From the IMG/VR virus record IMGVR_UViG_3300048837_000843, positions 1-45,426 of that record: DNA of 45,426 bases. One strand, written 5' to 3'. Below, piece after piece: positions 14,449 through 22,208 of this stretch; the first letter of the stretch is position 1; the number at the start of each line of letters is the position of its first letter. Below the pieces are notes generated by a model. That model did not search any database. It was not told the DNA's origin and worked only from the letters and a program-made list of their open reading frames with translations. Origin of the DNA: a virus. Both the position numbers and the translations under genes were made by a program.

Positions 14449-14766
14449 ATGGCAAAAAATGAATACATAATGGAATTATTACACGCCTATAAAAGTGAGG
14501 TAGATAATTTTAACGATGCGATTTTTACAGATAAGTTTGAGGCTTTGGCACAGGATATAGTAAAATTATTTGCTATACCTGTTGTTGTACACAGTAAAAA
14601 CAAACCCAAACGTGTGTTAGGTGACTTTGACATTTGGTATAAGCCTTGCACTCGCTGTGGCTATGATACTGGCAAAAGTACTAAACCTAAAGACGGTAAT
14701 AAAACCTGTTGGAAATGCGGAAACTTTGTACAGCGAGATTATACAGACCGAGCATTAAAGAAATAG
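14449..14766 (+). CDS. Hypothetical zinc-ribbon protein, 105 aa
   Basis: An N-terminal helical half is followed by a zinc ribbon, KPCTRCGYD (C67, C70) and KTCWKCGNF (C87, C90), and a basic end. Resembles small single-domain ribbon proteins but no named family. Member of the cassette-like block. Confidence 0.6.
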   Translation: MAKNEYIMELLHAYKSEVDNFNDAIFTDKFEALAQDIVKLFAIPVVVHSKNKPKRVLGDFDIWYKPCTRCGYDTGKSTKPKDGNKTCWKCGNFVQRDYTDRALKK

Positions 14767-14883
14767 TTTTTAATGCACTACAACGGACAGCAATATGAAA
14801 CGTGCGGAATTTAGCACAGAACTTAACTACGAAGAACAAAAATAATAATGCCTTGGGCGGGCTTTGTAAAACCCATTTATATT
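14767..14883 (+). other. Spacer E, homologous to spacer A
   Basis: 14782-14817 matches spacer A (AACGGACAG, CAATATGAAA, GAATTTAGCAC). A TGGG/CCCA pair at about 14855-14874 and the leader CATTTATATT follow, the latter directly before the ATG at 14884. Confidence 0.6.
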
Positions 14884-15135
14884 ATGAAACCAACAATTGG
14901 TAGAGTTGTAATTTACAACACAACAGAGGCTGATAAAGCCAAAATGGAAGCAGCGAGCACCTTAAATGGAGGCTGCAACACGCAAGACAAGTTACCTGCA
15001 ATCATTACAGCCGTTTGGAGTGATGAGTGCGTGAACTTGAAAGTGATTACAGATGGAAATTTGGATTTGTGGGTAACTTCTGCGAATAAAGGAGATGAGC
15101 CTATGAATTGGAATTGGCCTGTAATTGAAAAGTAG
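14884..15135 (+). CDS. Hypothetical protein of a phage-type family, 83 aa
   Basis: The frame extends to an ATG at 14848, but the leader CATTTATATT directly before the ATG at 14884 is the same as at 3130 and 8030, and MKPTIGRVVIYNTTE is a typical start for this group. The pattern PTIGRVV...LPAIITAVWSDECVNLKV..DG...W..S...MNWNWP recurs in small proteins I recall from many phages and prophages; role unknown. Its stop is followed directly by TTGAGCGTTGG. Confidence 0.72.
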   Translation: MKPTIGRVVIYNTTEADKAKMEAASTLNGGCNTQDKLPAIITAVWSDECVNLKVITDGNLDLWVTSANKGDEPMNWNWPVIEK

Positions 15136-15319
15136 TTGAGCGTTGGGAGGCATTATTATTTTCCTTCCCAATAGCACAAACTTCATTAAAAGAACGGAAG
15201 CCAGCATGTTTTATATTGCATGTTGTGCTTTCGTTTTAATGAAGCACAACGGCTACGCATATAAGCAGTAGCGGATTACGAAGAAGAAATTTTCAATTAA
15301 CAACTAAAATAAAATAGAA
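15136..15319 (+). other. Spacer F: structured region with competing hairpins
   Basis: TTGAGCGTTGG (15136-15146) is followed by a TTGGGAGG/CCTTCCCAA hairpin. TTTTATATTGCATGTT (15209-15224) matches spacer B at the same distance from the stop (73 against 77 bases). CTTCATTAAAA (15181-15191) can pair with TTTTAATGAAG (15234-15244), or GTTGTGCTT (15222-15230) with AAGCACAAC (15242-15250); the two stems exclude each other. AACGGCTACGCATATAAGC follows at 15249. Confidence 0.6.
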
Positions 15320-15796
15320 ATGACAAAGTTTAAATTTAACACAAAAACCGCTATTGCTTTATATGCGATGTTAGCGGTAGTGCTTTCTTCGTGTGAAAGT
15401 AAACAAGATGTTCAATTAGATATTGAGCGTTTGAAAAATGAAAGAACTACTATTCAACAGGAAGTTCAAAATCTTTCAAGTCTTACAAACTCAAAGCAGA
15501 AAGAGATTGCTTCTTTGAATGAGAAATTAAAAGAACTGAATATATACAATTCAGGAAAAACACCACATTACATTTTAAAGATTAGATTGAAGCAATCTCG
15601 TGTAAGTTTAGATATTGGCAAACATATAAAAGACGGTATGAATGCAATAGAATTTGAACTTCCTGTGGATAAAGACTTCTATAATAGTGTTAGCGTTGGA
15701 ACTAAGATTACTGATGAATTTAGGACTGGTTCTTTCATTTTGAATGGTAGTTTTAGTAGTTGGGATATGACTGTTAAAGGTAAGGTTGTGAGGTAG
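15320..15796 (+). CDS. Lipoprotein with coiled coil, 158 aa
   Basis: A signal segment TAIALYAMLAVVLSSC ends in Cys25 after LSS, a Bacteroidota-type lipobox, followed by ESKQ. Residues about 29-76 form a heptad-rich coiled coil (LDIERLKNERTTIQQEV...IASLNEKLKEL). The last 75 residues are a beta-rich domain (HYILKIRLKQSRVSLDIG...FILNGSFSSWDMTVKGKV). Probably a periplasm-facing or surface lipoprotein. Last gene of the cassette-like block. Phage lipoproteins can alter superinfection; that is inference. Confidence 0.72.
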   Translation: MTKFKFNTKTAIALYAMLAVVLSSCESKQDVQLDIERLKNERTTIQQEVQNLSSLTNSKQKEIASLNEKLKELNIYNSGKTPHYILKIRLKQSRVSLDIGKHIKDGMNAIEFELPVDKDFYNSVSVGTKITDEFRTGSFILNGSFSSWDMTVKGKVVR

Positions 15797-15809
15797 TTTG
15801 CATTACCGC

Positions 15810-15856
15810 TAACGACCGTATATGATACGTTTTTAAATGTATTATATACTACGTTA
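15810..15856 (+). repeat. Spacer G inverted repeat, TAACG...CGTTA, cassette-site-like
   Basis: The left arm is TAACG + ACC + GTATATGATA (15810-15827), the right arm TATTATATAC + TA + CGTTA (15840-15856), loop of 12. Two paired boxes are separated by unequal unpaired bases (three against two), as in folded cassette recombination sites. It lies 14 bases after the lipoprotein stop and could also act as a weak terminator, although no T tract follows. Confidence 0.55.
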
Positions 15857-15893
15857 TCAAAAAATAAAAATTTAATCATTTATACATAACATC

Positions 15894-16541
15894 ATGAATA
15901 TTTACAGAAAATATTGCCCGAATGTATTTGTCGCTCAATGCGATCAGGAACACGAAAAAGGAGAAACCATTATTGTCGAAACCAAATACGGCAAAGAGAA
16001 TGAGCATATCGTTCACAACCTAGTTTTCCAAAAGGATGATCATTTTTATTATTCCATCACTAGAGCCGATGGTTTTAACAATCAAGAGAGAGCCAGAAGG
16101 AAATCAGAGAAATTAAATGAGTGGGCAGACAATGCCGAAAAAAGAAGTGCAGAGTGGTTTGAAAGGAGTAATGAAGGAAAGGACTTTTTAAGACTTGCCG
16201 AGCCGATCAAAGTTGGACACCATTCAGAGAAAAGGCATAGGGCGCTGATTGACCGAAATTGGAAACGAATGAGCAATGCTATGGATGAAAGTCAAAAAGC
16301 AGAAGCATACCGACAAAGGACTGATTATTGGGAAAGCATGGCAAATAAGATTGACCTATCAATGCCAGAGAGTTTAGAGTTCTTCCAGATCATGTTGGAT
16401 CATGCAACCGATTACCATAAAGGTTTGAAGGACGGCACGATCAAAAGAGCTCATTCATATTCATTGGCCTATGCTACAAAGAAAGTCAAGGATCTGAAAG
16501 GAAAGGTTGAAATAGCTAAAAAATTGTGGGCAGATGAATGA
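15894..16541 (+). CDS. DUF3560-like protein, 215 aa
   Basis: A charged, helical protein with VGHHSEKRHRALIDRNWKRM (112-131). The GHHSEKRHR box followed by a basic helix is the hallmark of DUF3560. The preceding part is a run of Ala/Glu/Arg-rich helices (RARRKSEKLNEWADNAEKRS). DUF3560 proteins are known from plasmids and phages and have no settled function. First gene of the unit leading into the packaging genes; the leader contains ATAACATC before the ATG. Confidence 0.75.
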   Translation: MNIYRKYCPNVFVAQCDQEHEKGETIIVETKYGKENEHIVHNLVFQKDDHFYYSITRADGFNNQERARRKSEKLNEWADNAEKRSAEWFERSNEGKDFLRLAEPIKVGHHSEKRHRALIDRNWKRMSNAMDESQKAEAYRQRTDYWESMANKIDLSMPESLEFFQIMLDHATDYHKGLKDGTIKRAHSYSLAYATKKVKDLKGKVEIAKKLWADE

Positions 16542-16740
16542 GAAAGAAAACGCATTAAGAGAGGTTATTAAGTTGCTAAAAATCATGACTAAATTTGGAA
16601 ACGTTTTAGTTCCTAATCTTCCAGACCAGAAACAAACTTTTGCTATTGACAGGTTAAGGCACTTTGTGGAATATCTAGCTAATGAGCATGATATGACAGT
16701 TGAGCAAATTCAATTAGAAATATTACTATTTCCCGAGTAA
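16534..16740 (+). CDS. Hypothetical protein, 68 aa
   Basis: A helical protein overlapping the DUF3560 gene by eight bases. DRLRHFVEYLANEHDMTVEQIQLEILL suggests two helices. It precedes a terminator. No family recognised. Confidence 0.6.
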   Translation: MNEKENALREVIKLLKIMTKFGNVLVPNLPDQKQTFAIDRLRHFVEYLANEHDMTVEQIQLEILLFPE

Positions 16741-16769
16741 TCCAACAGTAGTTAATTATTGTTACCTTT

Positions 16770-16804
16770 AAGGCCATCTAACATTACGTTATTTGGCTTT
16801 TTTT
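16770..16804 (+). terminator. Rho-independent terminator before the packaging genes
   Basis: AAGGCCA pairs with TGGCTTT (one G-U) around a 17-base loop, followed by a run of seven Ts. It separates the early region from the terminase genes. Confidence 0.72.
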
Positions 16805-16835
16805 GGGTAAAGCATTAACATTAAAACTTTAAACG

Positions 16836-17243
16836 ATGAATGACAAAAGTGACAATATTAAAAAGGATCGGCTAATAGAGTGTCTTGAAAAGACTTTGGG
16901 AGTCGTATCGACAGCATGTGCAAAAGCTAATTTATCAAGGCAAACTCATTACCGTTGGTTAACAGAAGATGAAGATTACAAAGCCAGGGTAGACGATATT
17001 CTAAATGTAACTTTGGACTATGTGGAAGGAAAGTTATTCAATGAGATCCAAGGTGGAAATATGACAGGTATCATTTTCTACTTAAAAACTAAAGGTAAAT
17101 CCAGAGGTTACGTTGAAAGGTTTGAGATCAAGAAAACAGATCCGATAGAAGAAATGTTGGCTTCTAAATCTGATGATGAAATTTTGGAGCAAATGGAACA
17201 TTTAACAACTGAATTGCGTGGAGTTGTCGAAAACAAAAAGTAA
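16836..17243 (+). CDS. terS: Terminase small subunit
   Basis: A 135-residue protein directly upstream of, and overlapping, the large terminase gene. Residues about 17-46 form an HTH (LEKTLGVVSTACAKANLSRQ...HYRWLTED) of the type in small terminases that bind the packaging site. Then come a helical oligomerisation region and GNMTGIIFYLKTKGKSRGYVER, a common pattern in these subunits, and an acidic C-terminus for contact with the large subunit. It recognises phage DNA and starts packaging. Confidence 0.85.
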   Translation: MNDKSDNIKKDRLIECLEKTLGVVSTACAKANLSRQTHYRWLTEDEDYKARVDDILNVTLDYVEGKLFNEIQGGNMTGIIFYLKTKGKSRGYVERFEIKKTDPIEEMLASKSDDEILEQMEHLTTELRGVVENKK

Positions 17244-18741
17244 ACGTCAACTATTAGAAGATCTTAGGAGACTTGAAAACCAGTTAGCAAAAAGGAAACT
17301 AGCGGCCTTTGCCAAAGCTATGTTGCCAGATTATTCACTGCAATGGTTTCATGTTCTAGTATATGATTATCTTCAATTGTGGGTAGATAAGAAGATCAAA
17401 AAGTTAGCCATCTTCATTCCACCTCAACATGGTAAATCGACAATGAGTAGTATTATAACTCCTGCATTTATACATGGCACCAGACCAAAGGCAAAAGTTG
17501 CTTGTGCATCATATGAGATCGGGGTTAGTTCCAAGTTTAATAGATCTACTCAAGACATAATTGAATCAGAACGATATGCAGAAGTATTTCCTAAAACTTA
17601 TCTAAATAAAGCAGGTGTTGAAGCTGATAACGAATTAAGGAATTCTAAATATTATGAGACAGTAGGTTATAAGGGATCATATAAAAGCGTAGGGGTAGGC
17701 ACAGGACTTACTTCTGATACTGTTGAATATGGAATTATTGATGATCCAATAAAAGACAGGAAACAGGCTAATTCGCCTTTGTATAGAGATACACTCTGGG
17801 ATTGGTACGACGAAGTATGGTCAACCCGACTAAACAATGATAGTTGTGAATTGATGTTATTTACCAGATGGCATGAAGATGATTTGGCAGGGCGGTTGTT
17901 TGATCCTAAAAATCCAAAGTACGATGGCGAAGTTGCAAAGAAATGGACAGTGATTGTTTTGCCGGCATTAAAAGAAGATGCAGCACCACCGATCAAGCAA
18001 GCCCTGAAAGTGAAAGATCCTAGAGTATTGAATGAAGCATTATGGGAAGCTAAACATTCAGCAGAAAACCACCTGAAAGATAAAAGAACCAGTCCGTACA
18101 AATTTGCATCCCTAAAACAACAAAGACCGTCACCATTGGATGGTGGCATGATGCAAAGGGAGTGGTTTCAGATTGTTCAGGAAAGTGAACTACCTTTTAA
18201 CCCAGAAGAAGTGCCAGTTCATTTCCTAATCGATGGTGCCTTTACTGAAAAGACCAAAAACGATCCATCCGCAGTAATGGCCTATTATGTATTCAAAGGA
18301 AAGATCTACATTAAAAGTTGTATTACATTCTACAAAGAATTAAATGAGTTCCTAAAGTTTTCAAGAGGTTACTTTCATTCACAAGGTTACGACAGTAGGA
18401 GTAATATCAGGATCGAGTACAAAAGTTCGGGCCCAGGGCTTATGAGTATGTTAGCACAGGAAGAATATGGAAACTTCAATGTAATGAGAATTAACGACCT
18501 TCATGTTTCATATGGTAAGTTTACCAGAGGTGAGTATGCACAGCCATCATGTGCCAGTGAAAAGGTTAAGATTATATCTGGTGGATGGAATGAGGAGTTT
18601 ATTAATCAAATAATTACTTTCCCTAATGATTTGCATGATGATATGTTTGATCTTCTTTGCTACGCAGTTCTACAGGAAGTTTCTAATGCAGTAGGAAGGG
18701 TGATAAAAACAAAAGTGAATATAGGTGGCAGAATAGCTTAA
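17218..18741 (+). CDS. terL: Terminase large subunit
   Basis: A 507-residue packaging motor. The ATPase has Walker A PPQHGKST (68-75) and Walker B YGIIDD (171-176). The RNase H-like nuclease follows with FLIDGAF (Asp339), the strand IRIEYKSSG (Glu400), and HDDMFD (473-478). It cuts concatemers and pumps DNA into the prohead through the portal. The start overlaps the small subunit by 26 bases. All key residues are present and the length is normal. Confidence 0.95.
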   Translation: MELSKTKSKRQLLEDLRRLENQLAKRKLAAFAKAMLPDYSLQWFHVLVYDYLQLWVDKKIKKLAIFIPPQHGKSTMSSIITPAFIHGTRPKAKVACASYEIGVSSKFNRSTQDIIESERYAEVFPKTYLNKAGVEADNELRNSKYYETVGYKGSYKSVGVGTGLTSDTVEYGIIDDPIKDRKQANSPLYRDTLWDWYDEVWSTRLNNDSCELMLFTRWHEDDLAGRLFDPKNPKYDGEVAKKWTVIVLPALKEDAAPPIKQALKVKDPRVLNEALWEAKHSAENHLKDKRTSPYKFASLKQQRPSPLDGGMMQREWFQIVQESELPFNPEEVPVHFLIDGAFTEKTKNDPSAVMAYYVFKGKIYIKSCITFYKELNEFLKFSRGYFHSQGYDSRSNIRIEYKSSGPGLMSMLAQEEYGNFNVMRINDLHVSYGKFTRGEYAQPSCASEKVKIISGGWNEEFINQIITFPNDLHDDMFDLLCYAVLQEVSNAVGRVIKTKVNIGGRIA

Positions 18742-18748
18742 ATAAATA

Positions 18749-18756
18749 TAAATTTG
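18749..18756 (+). promoter_or_regulatory. Possible Bacteroidota -7 box before the portal gene
   Basis: TAAATTTG matches the TAnnTTTG -7 consensus exactly and lies 24 bases before the portal ATG at 18780. No clear -33 TTTG is seen upstream, so the call is weak. Confidence 0.3.
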
Positions 18757-18779
18757 TAAGAATCAAAACATTATACAAC

Positions 18780-20129
18780 ATGAACTTTACAGATATTATT
18801 GCACTTGAAAAATCTAAAGTGATCGAAATATTTCAAGAAAATGCAATTGAAAATGGTGATCACATTGCAGAATATCAAAATGAAAGAACACAGCGAGACA
18901 CCCAAGTAGGAAAACGAAAGGACAAAACTGTAAAAAAGCAAACCGTTGAGGTAAACAAGATCCCAATTCCTTTCCAGAAACAAATAGTTCAAACTTCTGC
19001 AGCGTTCTTATTCGGAAAGCCAGTACAGTTAATTGCCGATGAAGATATTAATGAATTAGAAAAAGCATGGAAGTCTATTAGAATAGATGGACTACTATTG
19101 AAATGTTGTGAACAGGCAAAGGCATTTAGACAATCGGCCTTATTGTTCAGGATAGTGAAAGATGAATTGAATGGAGGTTTAAAATTGTCAGTACACAACC
19201 TAGATCCAAGGAAAGGAACAATGTACCCTAATTTTGATGATTTTGATAACCTAGATGGTTTCATGTGGAATACCAAGGTAAAGAATGAAGCAGGTGAAGA
19301 AGTAGACAGATACTATATTTTTGATCAAACCACAGTGAGAGTATGGGAAGGATCAGGAGAAGATCTAGTTGAGACTCAAGCACCAACCAAACACTTCTTT
19401 GATCGTATGCCGATAGTTTATTTAGAAGAAGAAGAAGTTGAGTACGAATCAGTAAAACACCTCATTGATCGTTTTGAGAATAGGTTTAGTAGATTCGCTG
19501 ATACTAACGATTATTTTTCTAGTCCATTTTTCAAAGCCACTGGAAATATTGATAACGTTCCCACAAGAGACGAAACAGGGTCAATTTACATGATGGATCT
19601 AATTGAAACCCCACAAGGCCAAATTATTCCTAGTGATCTTGATGTAGTAGGTTGGGATTCAGCACCAGAGTCAACCAAGTTAGAATTTGAAATAACCAAG
19701 GCTTTGATATATGACCTATCAGCAACCCCAGATCTATCGTTAAACAACCTGAAAGGCATTGGAAACGTTTCAGGAATCGCATTAAAACTGATGTTCCTGA
19801 ATAGTATCATAAAAGCTAGTTTCAATGAATCTATTTATAAACCATTTGTTGAAAGAACAATAAGCCTAATTCGGTCCGGAATGGAAGGTGCTAAACTTGG
19901 AAATCCTAATAGAGAGATCTATATTGATGTGAAGTTCACAAGTATTCTGCCTGAAAACCTAACAGAAATAATTGAGAATCTTTCAGTAGCTACTGGAAAT
20001 AAATCAATAATGTCACAGGAATCGGCATTAGAACACAATCCATTAGTAACCGATACCAAAGGTGAATTGGAAAGGATCAAAACGGAATCTAGCGAAACAC
20101 TAGGAGAAACATTTAATTTACCTCAATAA
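18780..20129 (+). CDS. Portal protein, SPP1 gp6-like
   Basis: A 449-residue protein right after the large terminase. KIPIPFQKQIVQTSAAFLFGKPVQL (split after FQK) near residues 61-85 is the characteristic start of the SPP1-type portal core. The segment SGIALKLMFLNSIIKASF (about 325-342) matches the crown/stem helix region, and the C-terminus is acidic. The portal forms the dodecameric DNA channel at one capsid vertex. Ends in a TAATG overlap with the next gene. Confidence 0.9.
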   Translation: MNFTDIIALEKSKVIEIFQENAIENGDHIAEYQNERTQRDTQVGKRKDKTVKKQTVEVNKIPIPFQKQIVQTSAAFLFGKPVQLIADEDINELEKAWKSIRIDGLLLKCCEQAKAFRQSALLFRIVKDELNGGLKLSVHNLDPRKGTMYPNFDDFDNLDGFMWNTKVKNEAGEEVDRYYIFDQTTVRVWEGSGEDLVETQAPTKHFFDRMPIVYLEEEEVEYESVKHLIDRFENRFSRFADTNDYFSSPFFKATGNIDNVPTRDETGSIYMMDLIETPQGQIIPSDLDVVGWDSAPESTKLEFEITKALIYDLSATPDLSLNNLKGIGNVSGIALKLMFLNSIIKASFNESIYKPFVERTISLIRSGMEGAKLGNPNREIYIDVKFTSILPENLTEIIENLSVATGNKSIMSQESALEHNPLVTDTKGELERIKTESSETLGETFNLPQ

Positions 20130-20488
20130 TGGAAAAGCAATTAGAGTTGGATCAAAAAAAAGAGATCAAGGAAAAAATCAATTCTTTCATGAATTTTTGG
20201 AAAGAAGAAAATTACAGTTCGGCATATTCAAGAACAGCATTAACTTTTAGGTCAAGGCATGATGTAAATGATCTAAAAACCATAATCGGTTTTAAAGTAA
20301 ATACATCAATACCACAAGGTATTTTTTTCATTACTCCATGTGTTGCTGATTGTCATGTGTTAGTAACGACCCACGCAAGTAAATTCAAACTAAGGATTAG
20401 ACTTATGAAAGAGTTAGCCCCTTTTGTTCCTTCGGAAGCAGGAGAGTGGCTTATTAGCCCACAATCAATTAAACGAATAAAAAGTTAG
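20129..20488 (+). CDS. Hypothetical protein, 119 aa
   Basis: Coupled to the portal gene (TAATG). A Glu/Lys-rich helical N-terminus is followed by strands (NTSIPQGIFFITPCVADCHVLV). Not a recognised head protein; the place between portal and head morphogenesis genes may hold a small accessory gene. Confidence 0.6.
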   Translation: MEKQLELDQKKEIKEKINSFMNFWKEENYSSAYSRTALTFRSRHDVNDLKTIIGFKVNTSIPQGIFFITPCVADCHVLVTTHASKFKLRIRLMKELAPFVPSEAGEWLISPQSIKRIKS

Positions 20489-20490
20489 TT

Positions 20491-20772
20491 ATGATATTAT
20501 TCAGCCCAATATCATTGCTAGTTTATATGGATGATGATGAAAGTCAAAATTTAAGAAAACTAGGATTAGGAAGTGATGATGATCAGGTATTATGGAATGA
20601 TAAAGTTAATCTGCATTGGTTTTATACGATAGACACTTTAGCATCATATGAAAAAGATAACCGAATTTCTATTATTACTGCAGGTGGTTTTGATTTTTAT
20701 GTAAAATGTGACACCTATGAAATTATGGAAATGGTAAAAGAATCAATGAATGGCAACAAATCTATGTCATAG
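20491..20772 (+). CDS. Hypothetical protein, 93 aa
   Basis: Begins two bases after the previous gene with a hydrophobic MILFSPISLLVYM, then an acidic stretch. Overlaps the head morphogenesis gene by 23 bases. No family recognised. Confidence 0.55.
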   Translation: MILFSPISLLVYMDDDESQNLRKLGLGSDDDQVLWNDKVNLHWFYTIDTLASYEKDNRISIITAGGFDFYVKCDTYEIMEMVKESMNGNKSMS

Positions 20773-21796
20773 AAAATTAGTTTCATTGTTGTCTAAACAG
20801 GATAACCAAATGAGTAGGCTTTATTCGGAAAAAGCGAATGAACTTGCTGCAGTCCTGAAACGCTACAAATCCAAATCCAAATCTGATGTATGGAAAGGAA
20901 ATGCACAACTTGAAAAAGAGGTGGAAAAAATACTATTAGGTTTGGATGCTGATTTCAAAAGGAATCTTCTAGTTAATATTGGATCTGGTCAGAATCTAGC
21001 AAATGATTGTTTGGATCTGCAGACCACAAGTTATTTGCGTGGAATGGATCTTGACACCAAAGATCGTGAAAGACAGTTCTACAGGGATCTAACGGCCTTG
21101 ACAAGTTGGAAGAATTACAGAATGAAAGGGTTGAATTTATCTGATAGAGTTTGGAAGTTGGATGAACAAACCAAAGAGCAAATGGAATTTTTCATAAAGG
21201 AAGGTTTGGCAGAGGGAAGGGATGCACCTAGTTTGGCAAGAGATATTAAAGCATACCTGAAAGAACCCGACAAAAGGTTTAGAAGGATCAGAAACGATGA
21301 AGGTAAATTAGTTTTATCGGCACCTGCAAAACTCTACAAGCCTGGGCAGGGTGTTTATAGATCCAGTTATAAGAATGCATTGAGAGTTGCCAGAAACGAA
21401 ATCAATATTGCATATCGATATGCTGATCATGAAAGAGTGCAGACATTGGATTTCGTAAAAGGAATTAAAGTCAATTTATCCAACGCACACCCTAAATATG
21501 ACATTTGTGATGAATTGCAAGGAGAGTACCCAAAAGGTTTTAAATTCTTAGGTTGGCACCCCAATTGCTTATGTTTTACCACCACAGTACTGATGAATCA
21601 GAAGGAATTTATCAATTTCGTAAACACTAAGGCACGAACTTCAAAAGACATAACAACTATACCGGCACGTGCCCAAAAGTTCTTAAATGCAAATTCCGAT
21701 ACAATTAAGGGTTACAAGAATAAACCATACTTCATTGCAGATAATTTCAAGAACACTAAAGAAGGTTTTGCTATTAAAAGCCATGTGACCAAATGA
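20750..21796 (+). CDS. Phage minor head / head morphogenesis protein (Mu F, SPP1 gp7-like)
   Basis: A 348-residue protein. Near 220-240 it has VARNEINIAYRYADHERVQ and later GWHPNCLC, which correspond to the ARTE/ARNE helix and the HPxCxC motif of the Mu F / SPP1 gp7 family. The family helps portal incorporation and head assembly, and a few copies enter the capsid. Order portal, minor head, scaffold, capsid fits. The start overlaps the previous gene, leaving MATNLCHRK as the N-terminus; an internal start such as the Met at residue 21 is possible. Confidence 0.82.
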   Translation: MATNLCHRKLVSLLSKQDNQMSRLYSEKANELAAVLKRYKSKSKSDVWKGNAQLEKEVEKILLGLDADFKRNLLVNIGSGQNLANDCLDLQTTSYLRGMDLDTKDRERQFYRDLTALTSWKNYRMKGLNLSDRVWKLDEQTKEQMEFFIKEGLAEGRDAPSLARDIKAYLKEPDKRFRRIRNDEGKLVLSAPAKLYKPGQGVYRSSYKNALRVARNEINIAYRYADHERVQTLDFVKGIKVNLSNAHPKYDICDELQGEYPKGFKFLGWHPNCLCFTTTVLMNQKEFINFVNTKARTSKDITTIPARAQKFLNANSDTIKGYKNKPYFIADNFKNTKEGFAIKSHVTK

Positions 21797-22113
21797 GAAA
21801 AGCCAAACTACTTAGTACGACTGAAAGATACTTGCAGAAGTGGGAGCCACTGATTACGCATGAGCAGATCTTTATACAATTCCAAGAGGTTGTTTTGGTG
21901 CATAAAAAATTTGAGCGATATTTGAAGAAAAATAAGATAAAGTTCACCATGCCAAGAAAGTCCAAGAAGCACTTAGAACGCAGGAGAGTATTTATACATT
22001 GGTACATTGACAGTAACGATGATAAAACTCATAGCGAGTGTGTGAAGGATCTTGAAAGGCTTCTTATGATCTCGGAGTCTACAATATATGCGGTCATTTA
22101 CGCATACCGATGA
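21793..22113 (+). CDS. Hypothetical basic protein, 106 aa, possible HTH
   Basis: Coupled by ATGA to the head gene. A basic centre (MPRKSKKHLERRRVF) is followed by ECVKDLERLLMISESTIYAVIY, which could be an HTH. Possibly a DNA-binding regulator or small head accessory; unrecognised. Confidence 0.55.
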   Translation: MRKAKLLSTTERYLQKWEPLITHEQIFIQFQEVVLVHKKFERYLKKNKIKFTMPRKSKKHLERRRVFIHWYIDSNDDKTHSECVKDLERLLMISESTIYAVIYAYR

Positions 22114-22127
22114 TTTACTACTATAAA
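22114..22127 (+). promoter_or_regulatory. TTTACTACTATAAA motif, copy 1
   Basis: A 14-base sequence found identically at 30631-30644 and 38775-38788, each time between genes of the structural region. Here it directly follows a stop codon, 81 bases before the scaffold gene. TTAGTCGAAA, shared with 29652, lies at 22174. Confidence 0.55.
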
Positions 22128-22208
22128 TAAAAACCTTGTCATTATTCTTTAAGTTGCCCTATTCAATATTACATTAGTCGAAATTAATTTAATCTAATCG
22201 TAATAATT

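Noticed and set aside
14848-14883. ATG at 14848 as start of the 83-aa protein
   Set aside because: The extra residues translate a spacer element and a leader (CATTTATATT) that precedes ATGs of other genes; the ATG at 14884 fits.
12201-15893. A true integron with attC sites
   Set aside because: No integrase gene is in the window and the boundary boxes do not fit the RYYYAAC/GTTRRRY consensus well; kept only as cassette-like.
17667-18149. 160-codon open frame on the minus strand inside the large terminase gene
   Set aside because: It lies wholly opposite a clear terminase with all catalytic motifs; composition is that of an antisense shadow and no leader is seen.
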